Shown here: in pieces, positions 36,512 to 44,937 of the stretch
Layout of the letters: each line of letters begins with the position of its first letter
Position numbering within the stretch: position 1 is the first letter of the stretch
Source of the DNA: Fructobacillus parabroussonetiae
Lineage (GTDB): Bacteria > Bacillota > Bacilli > Lactobacillales > Lactobacillaceae
Length of the DNA: 64,000 bases
Direction of reading: 5' to 3'
Assembly (NCBI RefSeq): GCF_018437265.1
Contig: NZ_JAAMFL010000006.1
Location: 1 to 64,000, forward strand
Program-made: the position numbers and the translations under genes
Notes under the pieces: model-generated
Told to the model about the DNA's origin: nothing
The model's input: the letters and a program-made list of their open reading frames with translations, nothing else
The model's database searches: none

Positions 36512-36758
36512 AATAAAAAAAAGCGCCCTCCGTGCTTAAAAACACGAAGGGACGCTAAACCGTGGTACCACCCATTTCTCTGAGCTTTGCTCAGACTCAA
36601 GAAACGTTTAACGGTGTCACCCGGGCAGAGTTTCATTGCTTACTTCTCCGCCATTCCGAGGTAGTCGCCATTTGCTGCCAGACCGACTCACACCACCCGT
36701 CGGCTCTCTTCTTCTGACCATGCAAACTTTGTTGTCCTCATCAGCAATTTATTGTCCT
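36512..36758 (-). promoter_or_regulatory. T-box riboswitch of thrS
   Basis: The minus strand holds GGGTGGTACCACGG (36573-36560), the conserved T-box sequence that binds the free CCA end of uncharged tRNA. Directly after it comes a terminator, AGCGTCCCTTCGTG and CACGGAGGGCGCT arms with a run of eight T (36557-36514). Upstream is a structured stem I region. ACC at 36662-36660 in an unpaired-looking context is the best candidate specifier codon, matching threonine; its exact position in the specifier loop was not folded. Confidence 0.92.
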
Positions 36759-36759
36759 A

Positions 36760-36788
36760 ATTATGGCACAATTTTAAAAAAGTTACAA
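36760..36788 (-). promoter_or_regulatory. Promoter of the thrS leader
   Basis: TTGTAA (36788-36783), 17-base spacer, CATAAT (36765-36760) on the minus strand, just upstream of the T-box structure. Confidence 0.7.
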
Positions 36789-36791
36789 GTT

Positions 36792-36908
36792 TTACTTGTT
36801 ATCCTCTAAAACCTGAGCCAACGCTTGGCGCGCCTTATCATCATGATCGAGAATCCCGTGATCATAAACGTTTTGTAATGCAGCGATTTGTTCTTTTGAT
36901 AATGCCAT
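36792..36908 (-). CDS. Small ORF, 38 residues, upstream of the thrS leader
   Basis: ATG at 36908 with a strong GGAGG 8 bases upstream, and TATAAT at 36941-36936 as a likely -10. The 38-residue product begins MALSKEQIAALQ and is acidic/helical, with DHGILDHDDKARQAL in the middle. I do not recognise it. The good ribosome site and its own -10 argue for a real small gene. It ends just before the thrS promoter, with no terminator between, so it may read into the T-box. Confidence 0.6.
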   Translation of the reverse strand: MALSKEQIAALQNVYDHGILDHDDKARQALAQVLEDNK

Positions 36909-37034
36909 GCTGATGTCCTCCAAGTATTTTTGACTATTATATGACAAGCTTTTCTAAAATACCAGTCAGGCTTTTTTTAAAACGATGCATCTTCTCTTGT
37001 ATAATGGGATATGAAGCTAATAAAGGAGGACAGC

Positions 37035-37502
37035 ATGGCTGATAATCAATTAACCGCACAGGTGGTCTTTGCCACCATTACTGGAAATAACGAGGCGGTG
37101 GCTGACAACATCATCGCTATCCTAAAAGATCAGGGGGTCCAAGTTGAAAAAAGTGAGATTTCACAAACGGAACCCGAAGAGTTAGCCAAATACGACCTGG
37201 CTTTCCTCGTCCCCTACACCTATGACGAGGGCTCACTTCCGGACGAAGGACTGGACTACTTTGATGACTTGGCTGATGTCAGCCTTTCAAACTTAACCTA
37301 TGGGATCGCCGGTTCCGGTGACACCTTCTACGAAGGATACTATTGTCTGGCACTCGATCAATTCGACGAGCAGATGCAAAAAGCCGGCGCCAAACGGGCA
37401 GCTGACCTCGTTCGCATTAACCTCTACCCCGGAAAAAAAGATATTGAAAAACTAAAGGAGCTGGTTAATCAATCGGTTCAACTAGCCAAAAAACGGCAAT
37501 AA
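37035..37502 (+). CDS. Flavodoxin-like protein
   Basis: A 155-residue protein of the flavodoxin fold. ATITGNNEAVADNI near residue 15 is the FMN phosphate loop (T/S-x-T-G-N-T type, here TITGNN). PYTYDEGSLPDEG corresponds to the isoalloxazine loop and GIAGSGDTFYEGYYC to the second loop. It would carry electrons with FMN; partners are unknown. The ATG at 37035 has AGGAGG close upstream, and TATAAT at 37000-37005 is the probable -10. Confidence 0.88.
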   Translation: MADNQLTAQVVFATITGNNEAVADNIIAILKDQGVQVEKSEISQTEPEELAKYDLAFLVPYTYDEGSLPDEGLDYFDDLADVSLSNLTYGIAGSGDTFYEGYYCLALDQFDEQMQKAGAKRAADLVRINLYPGKKDIEKLKELVNQSVQLAKKRQ

Positions 37503-37530
37503 AAAAAAGGACCTTTCGGTCCTTTTTTAT
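37501..37530. terminator. Bidirectional terminator between flavodoxin and yebC
   Basis: AAAAAAAGGACC-TTTC-GGTCCTTTTTT hairpin shared by two convergent genes. Confidence 0.9.
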
Positions 37531-38253
37531 TTATTCAGCCGTCGTATAAACAGCCAAGACATCTTCGTTGTCTTCAAGCTCGTCAACCAATTTGTCTAAC
37601 TTTTCGCGATCTTCATCTGAAATTGCCATTGGGTTCTGAGCAATCATTGTTACTTCAGAATCAGCTAATTCATAACCAGCATCAGTCATTGCTGCTTCGA
37701 CCGTTTGGAAGTCAGAAGGCGCTGTATAAATCTCGAAGGCTTCATCTGATGTTTGAACATCATCTGCACCAGCTTCAAGCGCAACTTCCAAAATCGTGTC
37801 TTCATCCACATCAGGGTTTTCTTCACGATCAATCACGAGGTAACCCTTACGATCGAATTGGAAGGCCACGGAACCAGAAGTTCCAAGTGAACCACCGAAG
37901 TGCTTGAAAGAGTTTCGAACAGATGAAACCGTACGGTTAATGTTATCCGTTGAGGCTTCCACCAAAACAGCCACACCAGCCGTACCGTATCCTTCGTAAG
38001 TCACTTCTTCGAACTTTGCACCACCGGCACCAGAAGCCTTATCCAAAGCACGTTGGATGTTATCCTTTGGCATGTTAGCGGCCTTCGCCTTATCCACTAC
38101 CAAACGAAGAGAGGCGTTCATTTCGGGATCAGCACCGCCAGCCTTTGCTGCAACATATAAGTCGTGCGCAAGCTTTTGGAAAATCTTTCCACGCTTAGCA
38201 TCTTGGGCGTTTTTACGACCTTGAATGTTATGCCATTTACTATGTCCTGACAT
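37531..38253 (-). CDS. yebC: YebC/PmpR family translational/transcriptional regulator
   Basis: A 240-residue member of the YebC/TACO1 family, starting [21 protein letters not shown] as nearly all do. [16 protein letters not shown] and [14 protein letters not shown] are further signatures. YebC proteins have been described as DNA-binding regulators and more recently as factors relieving ribosome stalling at proline-rich stretches. The gene is alone between terminators. AAGGAG lies 8 bases before the ATG. Confidence 0.94.
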   Translation of the reverse strand: MSGHSKWHNIQGRKNAQDAKRGKIFQKLAHDLYVAAKAGGADPEMNASLRLVVDKAKAANMPKDNIQRALDKASGAGGAKFEEVTYEGYGTAGVAVLVEASTDNINRTVSSVRNSFKHFGGSLGTSGSVAFQFDRKGYLVIDREENPDVDEDTILEVALEAGADDVQTSDEAFEIYTAPSDFQTVEAAMTDAGYELADSEVTMIAQNPMAISDEDREKLDKLVDELEDNEDVLAVYTTAE

Positions 38254-38352
38254 TGTGTCTTCTCCTTAAAATTAGAAATCTTACTTATTGTAGCAAAGTT
38301 CCCCTGCTATTACTAGTTTATTTCATTTTAAGGTGAAGCAATTACGCAGGTG

Positions 38353-39306
38353 TTAGAAAAACTTGGATCCTTCTTGGCCTTTCGCCGTCTTAGCCTCAAC
38401 AAAATGCGCGCCGAGCAGACGTGAAAAGAGAAAAACCATCGAGAAAACAATCAAGCTTGCTGCCGTCACATCCGACAACCAGTGTGCCCCATAACGAACG
38501 CGGCTGAGCGCAATCGTAATGGCCAAAGCCACGGTCATCATCAGTAAAAACTGCTGTTGTCTCCGCCAACTTCGAGGTAATAGAAATGGTAGATAAACCA
38601 TTAGCCAGCCAGAGGTGCTGTGTCCGGAAGGAAAGGAGTAGTGTCCATTGGATCCGTTGGGATGATACCAAGGGGTGAATTGCCGCATGGCCGCATCCAT
38701 TTGAAACGGACGATAACGTCCCCAGTGCAACTTGAGGTCACCAATGACAAGCGAAACAACGAAGACCAAAGCAATACCAAACATGGCCGCCTTCAACAGA
38801 TACCGCCGTTCTGAATCGCTTTGTTGGGCGATGTAAAAATAGAAAACAATCGAAAGCACAGCGCTAAGGGCGATGCCCAATAGCCATTGTCCCAAGACAG
38901 GATCGGCAACAGAATGCCCCTGCCCGTTGAGCAAGCGAGCCAATGTATAGGCGAAATACCCTTTCAAGGAAAAGAACAGCTGATTGGTTGCTAAAAGAAT
39001 GAAAAGACTAGTTAACAAAAAGCGCTGCAGCAGCCGGTAATTTGAAAAAAAGCTGACCCAAGCAATTATCTGAAAGGCGGAAAAAAGCAGAATATTTGGA
39101 CCAAAAATGCCGTATTTCTGGAAAAAAGCACCGACAACAGACGAGCGGTCCATTACGGCCTGACTCACCTGTCGATCAAAAAAACTGGCAAAGAGGAACA
39201 AGCTAAGGGCCAGCAGATAAAAAATCAAGAGGCCAATTCGTTCAGCAGAAGATGTTTCAAAGCTTTTTGGTGAGTGATTAAAATGTTGTACTCGGGTCAT
39301 GGTCAT
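38353..39306 (-). CDS. PAP2-family phosphatase, membrane protein
   Basis: A 317-residue membrane protein with about six to eight hydrophobic segments and the three PAP2 motifs: KLHWGRYRP (motif 1), SFPSGHS (motif 2) and SRVRYGAHWLSD (motif 3). It probably dephosphorylates a lipid phosphate such as undecaprenyl pyrophosphate or phosphatidic acid outside the membrane. A pair of close ATGs (39306, 39300) leaves the start open by two codons; GGAG favours the first. TATAAT at 39341-39336 is a likely -10. Confidence 0.9.
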   Translation of the reverse strand: MTMTRVQHFNHSPKSFETSSAERIGLLIFYLLALSLFLFASFFDRQVSQAVMDRSSVVGAFFQKYGIFGPNILLFSAFQIIAWVSFFSNYRLLQRFLLTSLFILLATNQLFFSLKGYFAYTLARLLNGQGHSVADPVLGQWLLGIALSAVLSIVFYFYIAQQSDSERRYLLKAAMFGIALVFVVSLVIGDLKLHWGRYRPFQMDAAMRQFTPWYHPNGSNGHYSFPSGHSTSGWLMVYLPFLLPRSWRRQQQFLLMMTVALAITIALSRVRYGAHWLSDVTAASLIVFSMVFLFSRLLGAHFVEAKTAKGQEGSKFF

Positions 39307-39454
39307 CGGTCACGCTCCTCATTTAAGTTACCTTAATTATATAATGAGTCACGACCAGAGCGAAGGTACCGAAGCGGCGAATCTGTCTAATATCTCGGCT
39401 TTTTTTGTCAAAGTCCAAGGGTCAGAAGCAAAAAAGTCGCTTCTTTTCGATAAC

Positions 39455-39489
39455 AAAAAAGAGCAACCCCTCGAGGCTGCTCTTTTTTC
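39455..39489 (-). terminator. Terminator after tRNA-Leu
   Basis: AAAAAAGAGCAGCC-TCGAG-GGGTTGCTCTTTTTT hairpin on the minus strand, ending the tRNA transcript. Confidence 0.88.
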
Positions 39490-39494
39490 ATCAA

Positions 39495-39578
39495 TGCCGC
39501 TGACAGGAATCGAACCTGCACGGAGAAATCTCCATACCGACCTGAACGGTACGCGTCTGCCAGTTCCGCCACAGCGGC
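39495..39578 (-). tRNA. tRNA-Leu (anticodon CAG)
   Basis: Minus-strand class II tRNA of 84 bases: acceptor GCCGCTG with CAGCGGC, D-stem GCG/CGC, anticodon stem TACCG/CGGTA with loop TTCAGGT (anticodon CAG), long variable arm TGGAGATTTCTCCG, and T-loop TTCGATT. Discriminator A; CCA is not encoded. Confidence 0.94.
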
Positions 39579-39594
39579 ATTTGAAACAATAACC

Positions 39595-39623
39595 ATTATA
39601 TCCTCTCGCGCTCGTTCTGACAA
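39595..39623 (-). promoter_or_regulatory. Promoter of tRNA-Leu
   Basis: TTGTCA (39623-39618), 17-base spacer, TATAAT (39600-39595) on the minus strand. Confidence 0.88.
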
Positions 39624-39678
39624 GAAAAACTTTTTCTGTCAACGATTGCGCTAGCAATGGAAGAAAGCGGTCAAAACC

Positions 39679-39707
39679 TTGCAGGAATCGGCAATCAAGA
39701 CTATACT
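39679..39707 (+). promoter_or_regulatory. Promoter of the TauE/SafE gene
   Basis: TTGCAG (39679-39684), 17-base spacer, TATACT (39702-39707), with a leader of about 60 bases. Confidence 0.65.
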
Positions 39708-39775
39708 AGATCCTGTTATTTAGAACCTTTATCCTTTACAGAAATAAAAAAACATTCGAGGAGACCGCAAAAAAC

Positions 39776-40570
39776 ATGACTGAGTATTGGCAACACTTTC
39801 TATTTCTACTTCCAATGGGGATTTTAGCTGGTATCGTTTCAACAACCGCTGGCCTTGCTTCCTTAGTTTCCTATCCCGCCTTACTGGCGGTAGGTGTTCC
39901 ACCACTCTTCGCCAATGTCACCAACACCGCAGCGCTTGTCATGACGGGATTAGGCGCCACGGTTTCCTCTCATAAGGAACTTGGTGAGCACCGCAAAGAG
40001 TTAATTAAGATCTTACCGCTGACCATCGGTGGGTCGATTATAGGGGCCTGGTTGCTTTTGGCTGCACCCGCTTCGACTTTTGAAAAAGCCGTGCCCTTCT
40101 TTGTCTTAGTAGCCGGCCTTCTCTTACTTTCTCAGGTGAACAAATCAAAGAAAAACGAGCTCAACCTGACCCGTGACGACTCCATTGAAAACGATGCCAA
40201 GCATCCGCTTTACCGCCTCATCGTGTCCGTCGGCATCTTACTCGTCGGCATGTACTGTGGCTACTTTGGAGCAGCCGGTGGTGTCTTACTCCTAGCCATT
40301 CTTTCGGCAACTACTACCATGCCCTTTGCCTCCTACAATGCGCTCAAGAACCTGTCGCTTGGTGGGGCCAACCTGATTGCGACCGTTATTTATATTTTTT
40401 CTTCCCATATCTACTGGGGACTCGTCATTCCAATGGGCATCGGCTTATTCATCGGTGGTTGGATTGGCCCACACATTGTTCGCTTGATTCCAGATAAGAT
40501 TTTGAAAATCGTCATCTCGATTGCGGCCGTTGCTCTGGCTGTTGATCTCTTTCTAAAAGCATATTTCTAA
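39776..40570 (+). CDS. TauE/SafE family sulfite/anion exporter
   Basis: A 264-residue membrane protein with about eight hydrophobic segments. The two internally related halves begin LPMGILAGIVSTTAGLASLVSYPALL and VGMYCGYFGAAGGVLLLA, the pattern of TauE/SafE proteins. The family moves sulfite, sulfonates or organic anions; the substrate here is unknown. A GAGGAG lies 12 bases before the ATG, a long spacing. It ends at the terminator shared with asp3. Confidence 0.9.
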   Translation: MTEYWQHFLFLLPMGILAGIVSTTAGLASLVSYPALLAVGVPPLFANVTNTAALVMTGLGATVSSHKELGEHRKELIKILPLTIGGSIIGAWLLLAAPASTFEKAVPFFVLVAGLLLLSQVNKSKKNELNLTRDDSIENDAKHPLYRLIVSVGILLVGMYCGYFGAAGGVLLLAILSATTTMPFASYNALKNLSLGGANLIATVIYIFSSHIYWGLVIPMGIGLFIGGWIGPHIVRLIPDKILKIVISIAAVALAVDLFLKAYF

Positions 40571-40572
40571 TC

Positions 40573-40605
40573 AAAAAGGACCGAAATTATTCGGTCCTTT
40601 TTTTG
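40573..40605. terminator. Bidirectional terminator between the exporter gene and asp3
   Basis: AAAAAGGACCGAA-ATTA-TTCGGTCCTTTTTTT hairpin, the end of both the exporter transcript and the accessory-Sec operon. Confidence 0.92.
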
Positions 40606-40619
40606 CGTTCAGCGCCAGG

Positions 40620-41918
40620 TTATTTCGAGCGGCTCTTTGTGAAAAAGTCTTGCAACCGCTGAGAAGAGCTGTTCGCCTCTTGTTTTTCAATCTGACGGTG
40701 TCTTGAACCATGCCGCTTTTTCCGTCGTAGCAAAGCGTCATCTTGATTCTGATCACGCACAAAGTCCGGCTTATCAGGCTGGGCTTTTTTAGCTGGTTTT
40801 TCAGAGGCCTGGTTCGCCGCCTTCTTTTGCTTACGCGCCTCTTTTAAGCGTAGTCGAGCCGCCTTTTCGGCCGCTTCCTTTTCGGCTTGAGCTTTTGCTT
40901 TTCTCTTTTTCTCGACTTTTTTATCAACTGGCCAATCGAGGTATGGCAGACCAGTCAACAATTCGTCTGCCGCGGTTGCCACTCGCAAGTCACTTGGATA
41001 AGTCGTCAACGTCGCCTTTTCCAACACAGCGTCTTCATCAGAACGAAGGTCCGCAATCTTTTTTGGTAGGGAAGCGATAAAGTCGGCCAAGCCCTTTGAC
41101 CGACGGCGATAGCCAGCGGGTAAATGCAGATCCTCTTGCTTTGGAATGACTGCCGTCGCGCCCTTTACTGCACGACGATACAAAAGGGCCGTTAGAGAAG
41201 AAATCGGTCCATAACCGATGAACGCCACTTCTTTTGCCTTCGCGGCTTTCTTTGCCTGGTTGATCACTTCAAGGACCTGTTCATCATAGTAGGATTGACA
41301 GTGCAATAAGTCCGTTGCCAAGTATAAGACGGCCTGTGGCGATGGCTGAACCCGTTCTAGTGGGTAGGCCATGGTCGTTAAAACAGGTTCTGTGATGAGG
41401 ACTCGTAGCGTCTTTGACACAATGGTCTTTGGTAACTGAAGATAAGCGGTCAAATGATTCGTTACCGCCTGGTCGCCATCGAGTAAAACACCATCGACAG
41501 CCGGCGCCAATTGAATTTCGTGAAAAGTAAAATCACCCGAACCCGCTGACAGCAAATCAATGCGGTAGGAAAACGTCTTTTCCGGCAGGGTAAAGACATC
41601 CTCCTGCCCGTTTTGGTAATGCTGAGCAATTTCTTGTCCCTGTTCATCGAAAAAACGCCAGGACAAATAGGCCCGCATCTTATCCGAATTAGCGACTGAA
41701 AACTTGGCTCGATATCGCTTCCCCGGCCTTAGTTTTGGCAACTGACCGATTCGTTTTTCTTGGAAATAATTCGCCTCATCCGACCAGGAAGCAATGACTC
41801 GACCAGAGGGCAAGAAATGGTTTTGATAGTGAACTTCGTTTTCCTTAACAAAGTCAATGACGGCGCCTTGCAGTTCATAGAGCTTGGTTTTTGGCGTCCA
41901 ATAAATTTGCCATTGCAT
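40620..41918 (-). CDS. asp3: Accessory Sec protein Asp3, enlarged form
   Basis: A 432-residue protein, last of gtfA-gtfB-asp1-asp2-asp3. Residues 1-140 match the carbohydrate-binding-module-like beta sandwich of Asp3 (LRPGKRYRAKFSVANSDKMRAYLSW region). Asp3 of streptococci is far shorter. Here residues 150-330 add an alpha/beta domain, with VAFIGYGPIS near 236 where Asp2 has a nucleophile elbow, but without Ser there. Residues 335-432 are a Lys/Ala/Arg/Gln-rich tail, very basic. Asp1-3 form a complex that O-acetylates and hands the glycoprotein to SecA2. The ATG overlaps the asp2 stop by one base (TAATG). The Asp3 name rests mainly on operon position and the N-terminal domain. Confidence 0.75.
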   Translation of the reverse strand: MQWQIYWTPKTKLYELQGAVIDFVKENEVHYQNHFLPSGRVIASWSDEANYFQEKRIGQLPKLRPGKRYRAKFSVANSDKMRAYLSWRFFDEQGQEIAQHYQNGQEDVFTLPEKTFSYRIDLLSAGSGDFTFHEIQLAPAVDGVLLDGDQAVTNHLTAYLQLPKTIVSKTLRVLITEPVLTTMAYPLERVQPSPQAVLYLATDLLHCQSYYDEQVLEVINQAKKAAKAKEVAFIGYGPISSLTALLYRRAVKGATAVIPKQEDLHLPAGYRRRSKGLADFIASLPKKIADLRSDEDAVLEKATLTTYPSDLRVATAADELLTGLPYLDWPVDKKVEKKRKAKAQAEKEAAEKAARLRLKEARKQKKAANQASEKPAKKAQPDKPDFVRDQNQDDALLRRKKRHGSRHRQIEKQEANSSSQRLQDFFTKSRSK

Positions 41919-43456
41919 TAGTAGAAGCCTCCCTGCTCTTTTGCTTGTCGATTGATTGCCTTCGTTAAAAAGGCCACCATTTGATCGATTTTTTCTTCGT
42001 GGAAACCATCTTCTTCCTGGCTCCGAACTTGCGCACCATGGCGCTTCAAATAATCGGTCAAATCAGCACTGGCAGTTGGATCATAATCATCGCGACGCAT
42101 GCTAAATAAATCAACAAAAACATTTTGCCAATCCGCTTGATCGGTCACCTGCCAAAGTTTCTTATCCAACAAGGGCGTATCGGCTTGGTCCAGACGCCCG
42201 GTCAAAACCATTCGGACATCCAGCGGCCAATCGCGGTTTTTGCCTTGATGCGCAAAGGTGCCGTTTGCCGTGAACTGGCCCAAGTGAACGATTGGCTTGG
42301 CTAAGACGAAGTGCTCGGCTTGCATCTGTGCCCCGTAATAAACGGCCGGATAAGACCCCATTGAATAACCAGTAAAAATCACCTGATTTTCTGAAAGACC
42401 CAAAACCGTTTGAGCCTCACGAATCCGTGCCATGACGAGATTCTCAAAGTCCGCTTGGCCAACCATAAAGGCACCGCCCTGTGCTCGTGTATCGGTAAAG
42501 AGCAAATAGGGCAGGCCGCTTTCATTAAGAGGGCCCATCATTTCAAAACCCTCGACATGCAAACGGGTACCAGCAAAACAAACGACCAGTGGGCCCTTTT
42601 TTTGGCCAGGATTAAAGTAAGCGTGCAATTCTTCGCCCGCCATGGTGAGCAATCGTTCGCCTCCTGGCAGGAAGTAGCCATAACCATGGCGCGACTTGCG
42701 CTGGTGTAGGTTTTTTAGGGTCAACTCCCCGGCTCCCTTAGCCAGCACAATAATCTGATAATCTTGATAGCGCTTTGGTGCTCGCACCGTTGGCAAGTTC
42801 GTCGCGTCAGGATTTTCAAACAACTTCAACGATTGCAAGCCACCGTTTTGAAAGAAAACAAAGGAAAGCGCCACATCCACGTTTTCTGACGCTTCGTAAT
42901 CCAGGTAGAGCAAGTTTTCCTGTCCCGACTGAAAATCGCCAGGAAAGGTCTTTAACGTACCAATTTGCTGGTAAGTATCGCCAAAGTCACCCGATACCGT
43001 CGTTTGAAAACGGCCAGCCCGTTGCCAGCGCCAAGCATAGTTATCCTCTGGCTCGAATTGCTCTTCCGAAAAACGCGTGGCAAAGCCCACTTGGCCGCGG
43101 TAGAAATCAGTCGCAATAAGAGCGGCCACTTCTTTTGCTTCTTTTTCCGGTAAATGAAAGGCACCGCGGTCCGTTAAAGCCGCTTGAATAGCTGGTGAAA
43201 ATGAACCAAAGGCCCCTGTATACAAGACAGAATAGGCTGGCCACTCCCGAATTTGGCGAGCTAATAAGGCGGAATCCAAGCCCTCATCCGTCAGCAAGAC
43301 ATAGTCGGCTGATAGGTCATTAGGATTTTTTTGTCCGGCTAAAAAGACGGGAAGATCAATCGTTTTACAGTAGGAAAAAGTGATGCCTGATGCATCCCCC
43401 ATTTTCTTTGTTAGATCTGATTGTCCAATTTGTAAAATGGCCATTGATTCTGCCAT
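41918..43456 (-). CDS. asp2: Accessory Sec protein Asp2 (surface-glycoprotein acetyltransferase)
   Basis: A 512-residue protein of the usual Asp2 length. The N-terminal part contains a beta-rich region; the C-terminal half is an alpha/beta hydrolase fold. FTGYSMGSYPAVYYG near residue 365 is the nucleophile elbow with Ser, which in streptococcal Asp2 acetylates GlcNAc on the exported adhesin. VCFAGTRLHVEGF precedes it as the oxyanion strand. AAGGAG lies before the ATG and the gene begins 19 bases after asp1. Confidence 0.88.
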   Translation of the reverse strand: MAESMAILQIGQSDLTKKMGDASGITFSYCKTIDLPVFLAGQKNPNDLSADYVLLTDEGLDSALLARQIREWPAYSVLYTGAFGSFSPAIQAALTDRGAFHLPEKEAKEVAALIATDFYRGQVGFATRFSEEQFEPEDNYAWRWQRAGRFQTTVSGDFGDTYQQIGTLKTFPGDFQSGQENLLYLDYEASENVDVALSFVFFQNGGLQSLKLFENPDATNLPTVRAPKRYQDYQIIVLAKGAGELTLKNLHQRKSRHGYGYFLPGGERLLTMAGEELHAYFNPGQKKGPLVVCFAGTRLHVEGFEMMGPLNESGLPYLLFTDTRAQGGAFMVGQADFENLVMARIREAQTVLGLSENQVIFTGYSMGSYPAVYYGAQMQAEHFVLAKPIVHLGQFTANGTFAHQGKNRDWPLDVRMVLTGRLDQADTPLLDKKLWQVTDQADWQNVFVDLFSMRRDDYDPTASADLTDYLKRHGAQVRSQEEDGFHEEKIDQMVAFLTKAINRQAKEQGGFY

Positions 43457-43475
43457 AACGACTCCTTCTAAGCAT

Positions 43476-44900
43476 TTATTTTTTAACTTGCAAAAGGTTT
43501 TTCCAAGTGAATTCGAGCTGCTTTTCTCGTAATGTTTCTGCCTTTTCTAAGATTGCTTGATGGGCTTGCTGCCAGTTTTCCTCTTCCAAAAGGGCATGGA
43601 GACGAGGCGAAAGCGCCGCCATTTCTTCTGTAAAGCAGTCCAAAACCGTATAAGCGGTGTCCACCTTGGTCAAAGTCGGCAAGCCCAAGGCCGTCGCAGC
43701 AGCCAAAACCAGCAAATCAGGCTGGCGGGATAAGTCGATGTAAAACGAGGCCGTTGCGAGGTAGGCAAAGCGGCCGGCCGGTGCCAATTTTTGCAAAAAG
43801 ACAAAACGAGCCTTTAGCTCCTGCTTTTCTTCATCACTTTGTTCAGGCAGGTCTTCTTCAATTAAGTCTTCTAACATCGTTTCAAACAGCATGGGCACTA
43901 GTTCGCCCTCAAAAACAACGGTGCGATCTTCGCCCTGTAAAACAAACTGCATAGCTTGTTCGAGCAACTTACGCTGCTCCCCTTGACCAATATCGCCAAC
44001 CTGGAAATACAAAATATTTTCTTTTTTACGCTGTAAAAGTTTACTAGGCAAGACGGGATAAGGTGCCATGAGCATTGCCTGACCGGTTCGCTCTTCCCCC
44101 TCTTTCTTTGCGGCACGCTGTCCTTGCAAGAGCGTGACATGATCCGCCAAACTCGACCAGTCTTCCTCAATATTCATGGCCGGGGCCTGCCCCGTCCAAA
44201 GAAGCAGTCGCTTCAAGTTCAGCTGTTTAACAATCTGGCGGTTCATCTCGCCGTCTTCGACAAAGGCTTGATCAACGCCTAAAACAGTCAGATAGGCAAC
44301 GGTTAAATCAACCAGCAGATCGGCCATCTTTTGATAGTGATTGACTTGACCGTCTGGGAGTAATGCTTGCACGTGCCCCGTCTGATAATCTTCTTCAGCT
44401 ACCACGGCACCACCCTCTGACAAATAGGATAGTTTGACTAAAACACCATGATCATAGTCCAAAATACGTGAAATGAAGCCACGGTCATCGACGGTTAACT
44501 GCTGTTTTAGCTTGCCCTCTTCCAATAAGTCAATTCGATCAATCTGATCAGCCATTGGATAAGTAAAGAAGACGTTGGCATAATGAACCATTCCGGACAA
44601 AACCACCACTCGATCAAACATCCGCACAAACTGAGCGTCTTTTGGCCAAGTTAAGTCATTTAACTGGAGTGGCTGTCGCCCCTTTTTTTGAATCTTTTGC
44701 AAAGCATCAAAGGGTGACCAAAAAGGCAGGTCAAAAAGGCCCAACTGAGCGGCAGTCGTTCGCCACTTAGGGAGATAGGCCGGCAGTAATAAAAAAGGAT
44801 CCGATACGGCCTGTAATTGAGCCACCATGGCCTGCATCTGTTTTTCGTTTTGGCCGACCTGAAAATTATCAGGCCAGGCGGGAATCACAACTAATGACAC
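43476..44900 (-). CDS. asp1: Accessory Sec protein Asp1
   Basis: A 474-residue protein. It begins VVIPAWPDNFQVGQN after a GTG start (44900; AAGGATG upstream), as Asp1 proteins do. Asp1 has a glycosyltransferase GT-B-like fold without known catalysis and scaffolds the Asp complex and glycan recognition. A segment near LSGMVHYANVFF and the DDRGFISRI stretch fit the family. It lies 37 bases after gtfB and 19 before asp2. Confidence 0.85.
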   Translation of the reverse strand: MSLVVIPAWPDNFQVGQNEKQMQAMVAQLQAVSDPFLLLPAYLPKWRTTAAQLGLFDLPFWSPFDALQKIQKKGRQPLQLNDLTWPKDAQFVRMFDRVVVLSGMVHYANVFFTYPMADQIDRIDLLEEGKLKQQLTVDDRGFISRILDYDHGVLVKLSYLSEGGAVVAEEDYQTGHVQALLPDGQVNHYQKMADLLVDLTVAYLTVLGVDQAFVEDGEMNRQIVKQLNLKRLLLWTGQAPAMNIEEDWSSLADHVTLLQGQRAAKKEGEERTGQAMLMAPYPVLPSKLLQRKKENILYFQVGDIGQGEQRKLLEQAMQFVLQGEDRTVVFEGELVPMLFETMLEDLIEEDLPEQSDEEKQELKARFVFLQKLAPAGRFAYLATASFYIDLSRQPDLLVLAAATALGLPTLTKVDTAYTVLDCFTEEMAALSPRLHALLEEENWQQAHQAILEKAETLREKQLEFTWKNLLQVKK

Positions 44901-44937
44901 AATCTCATCCTTCTTTCACGCTGAAACCGACTGTGCA

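Noticed and set aside
36451-36636. N-terminal extension of ThrS by 62 residues
   Set aside because: The extra frame runs through the T-box and its terminator; family N-termini start at the TGS domain.
39349-39657. Open frames of 71 and 102 codons on the minus strand
   Set aside because: They read through tRNA-Leu and its terminator; a structured RNA explains the sequence.
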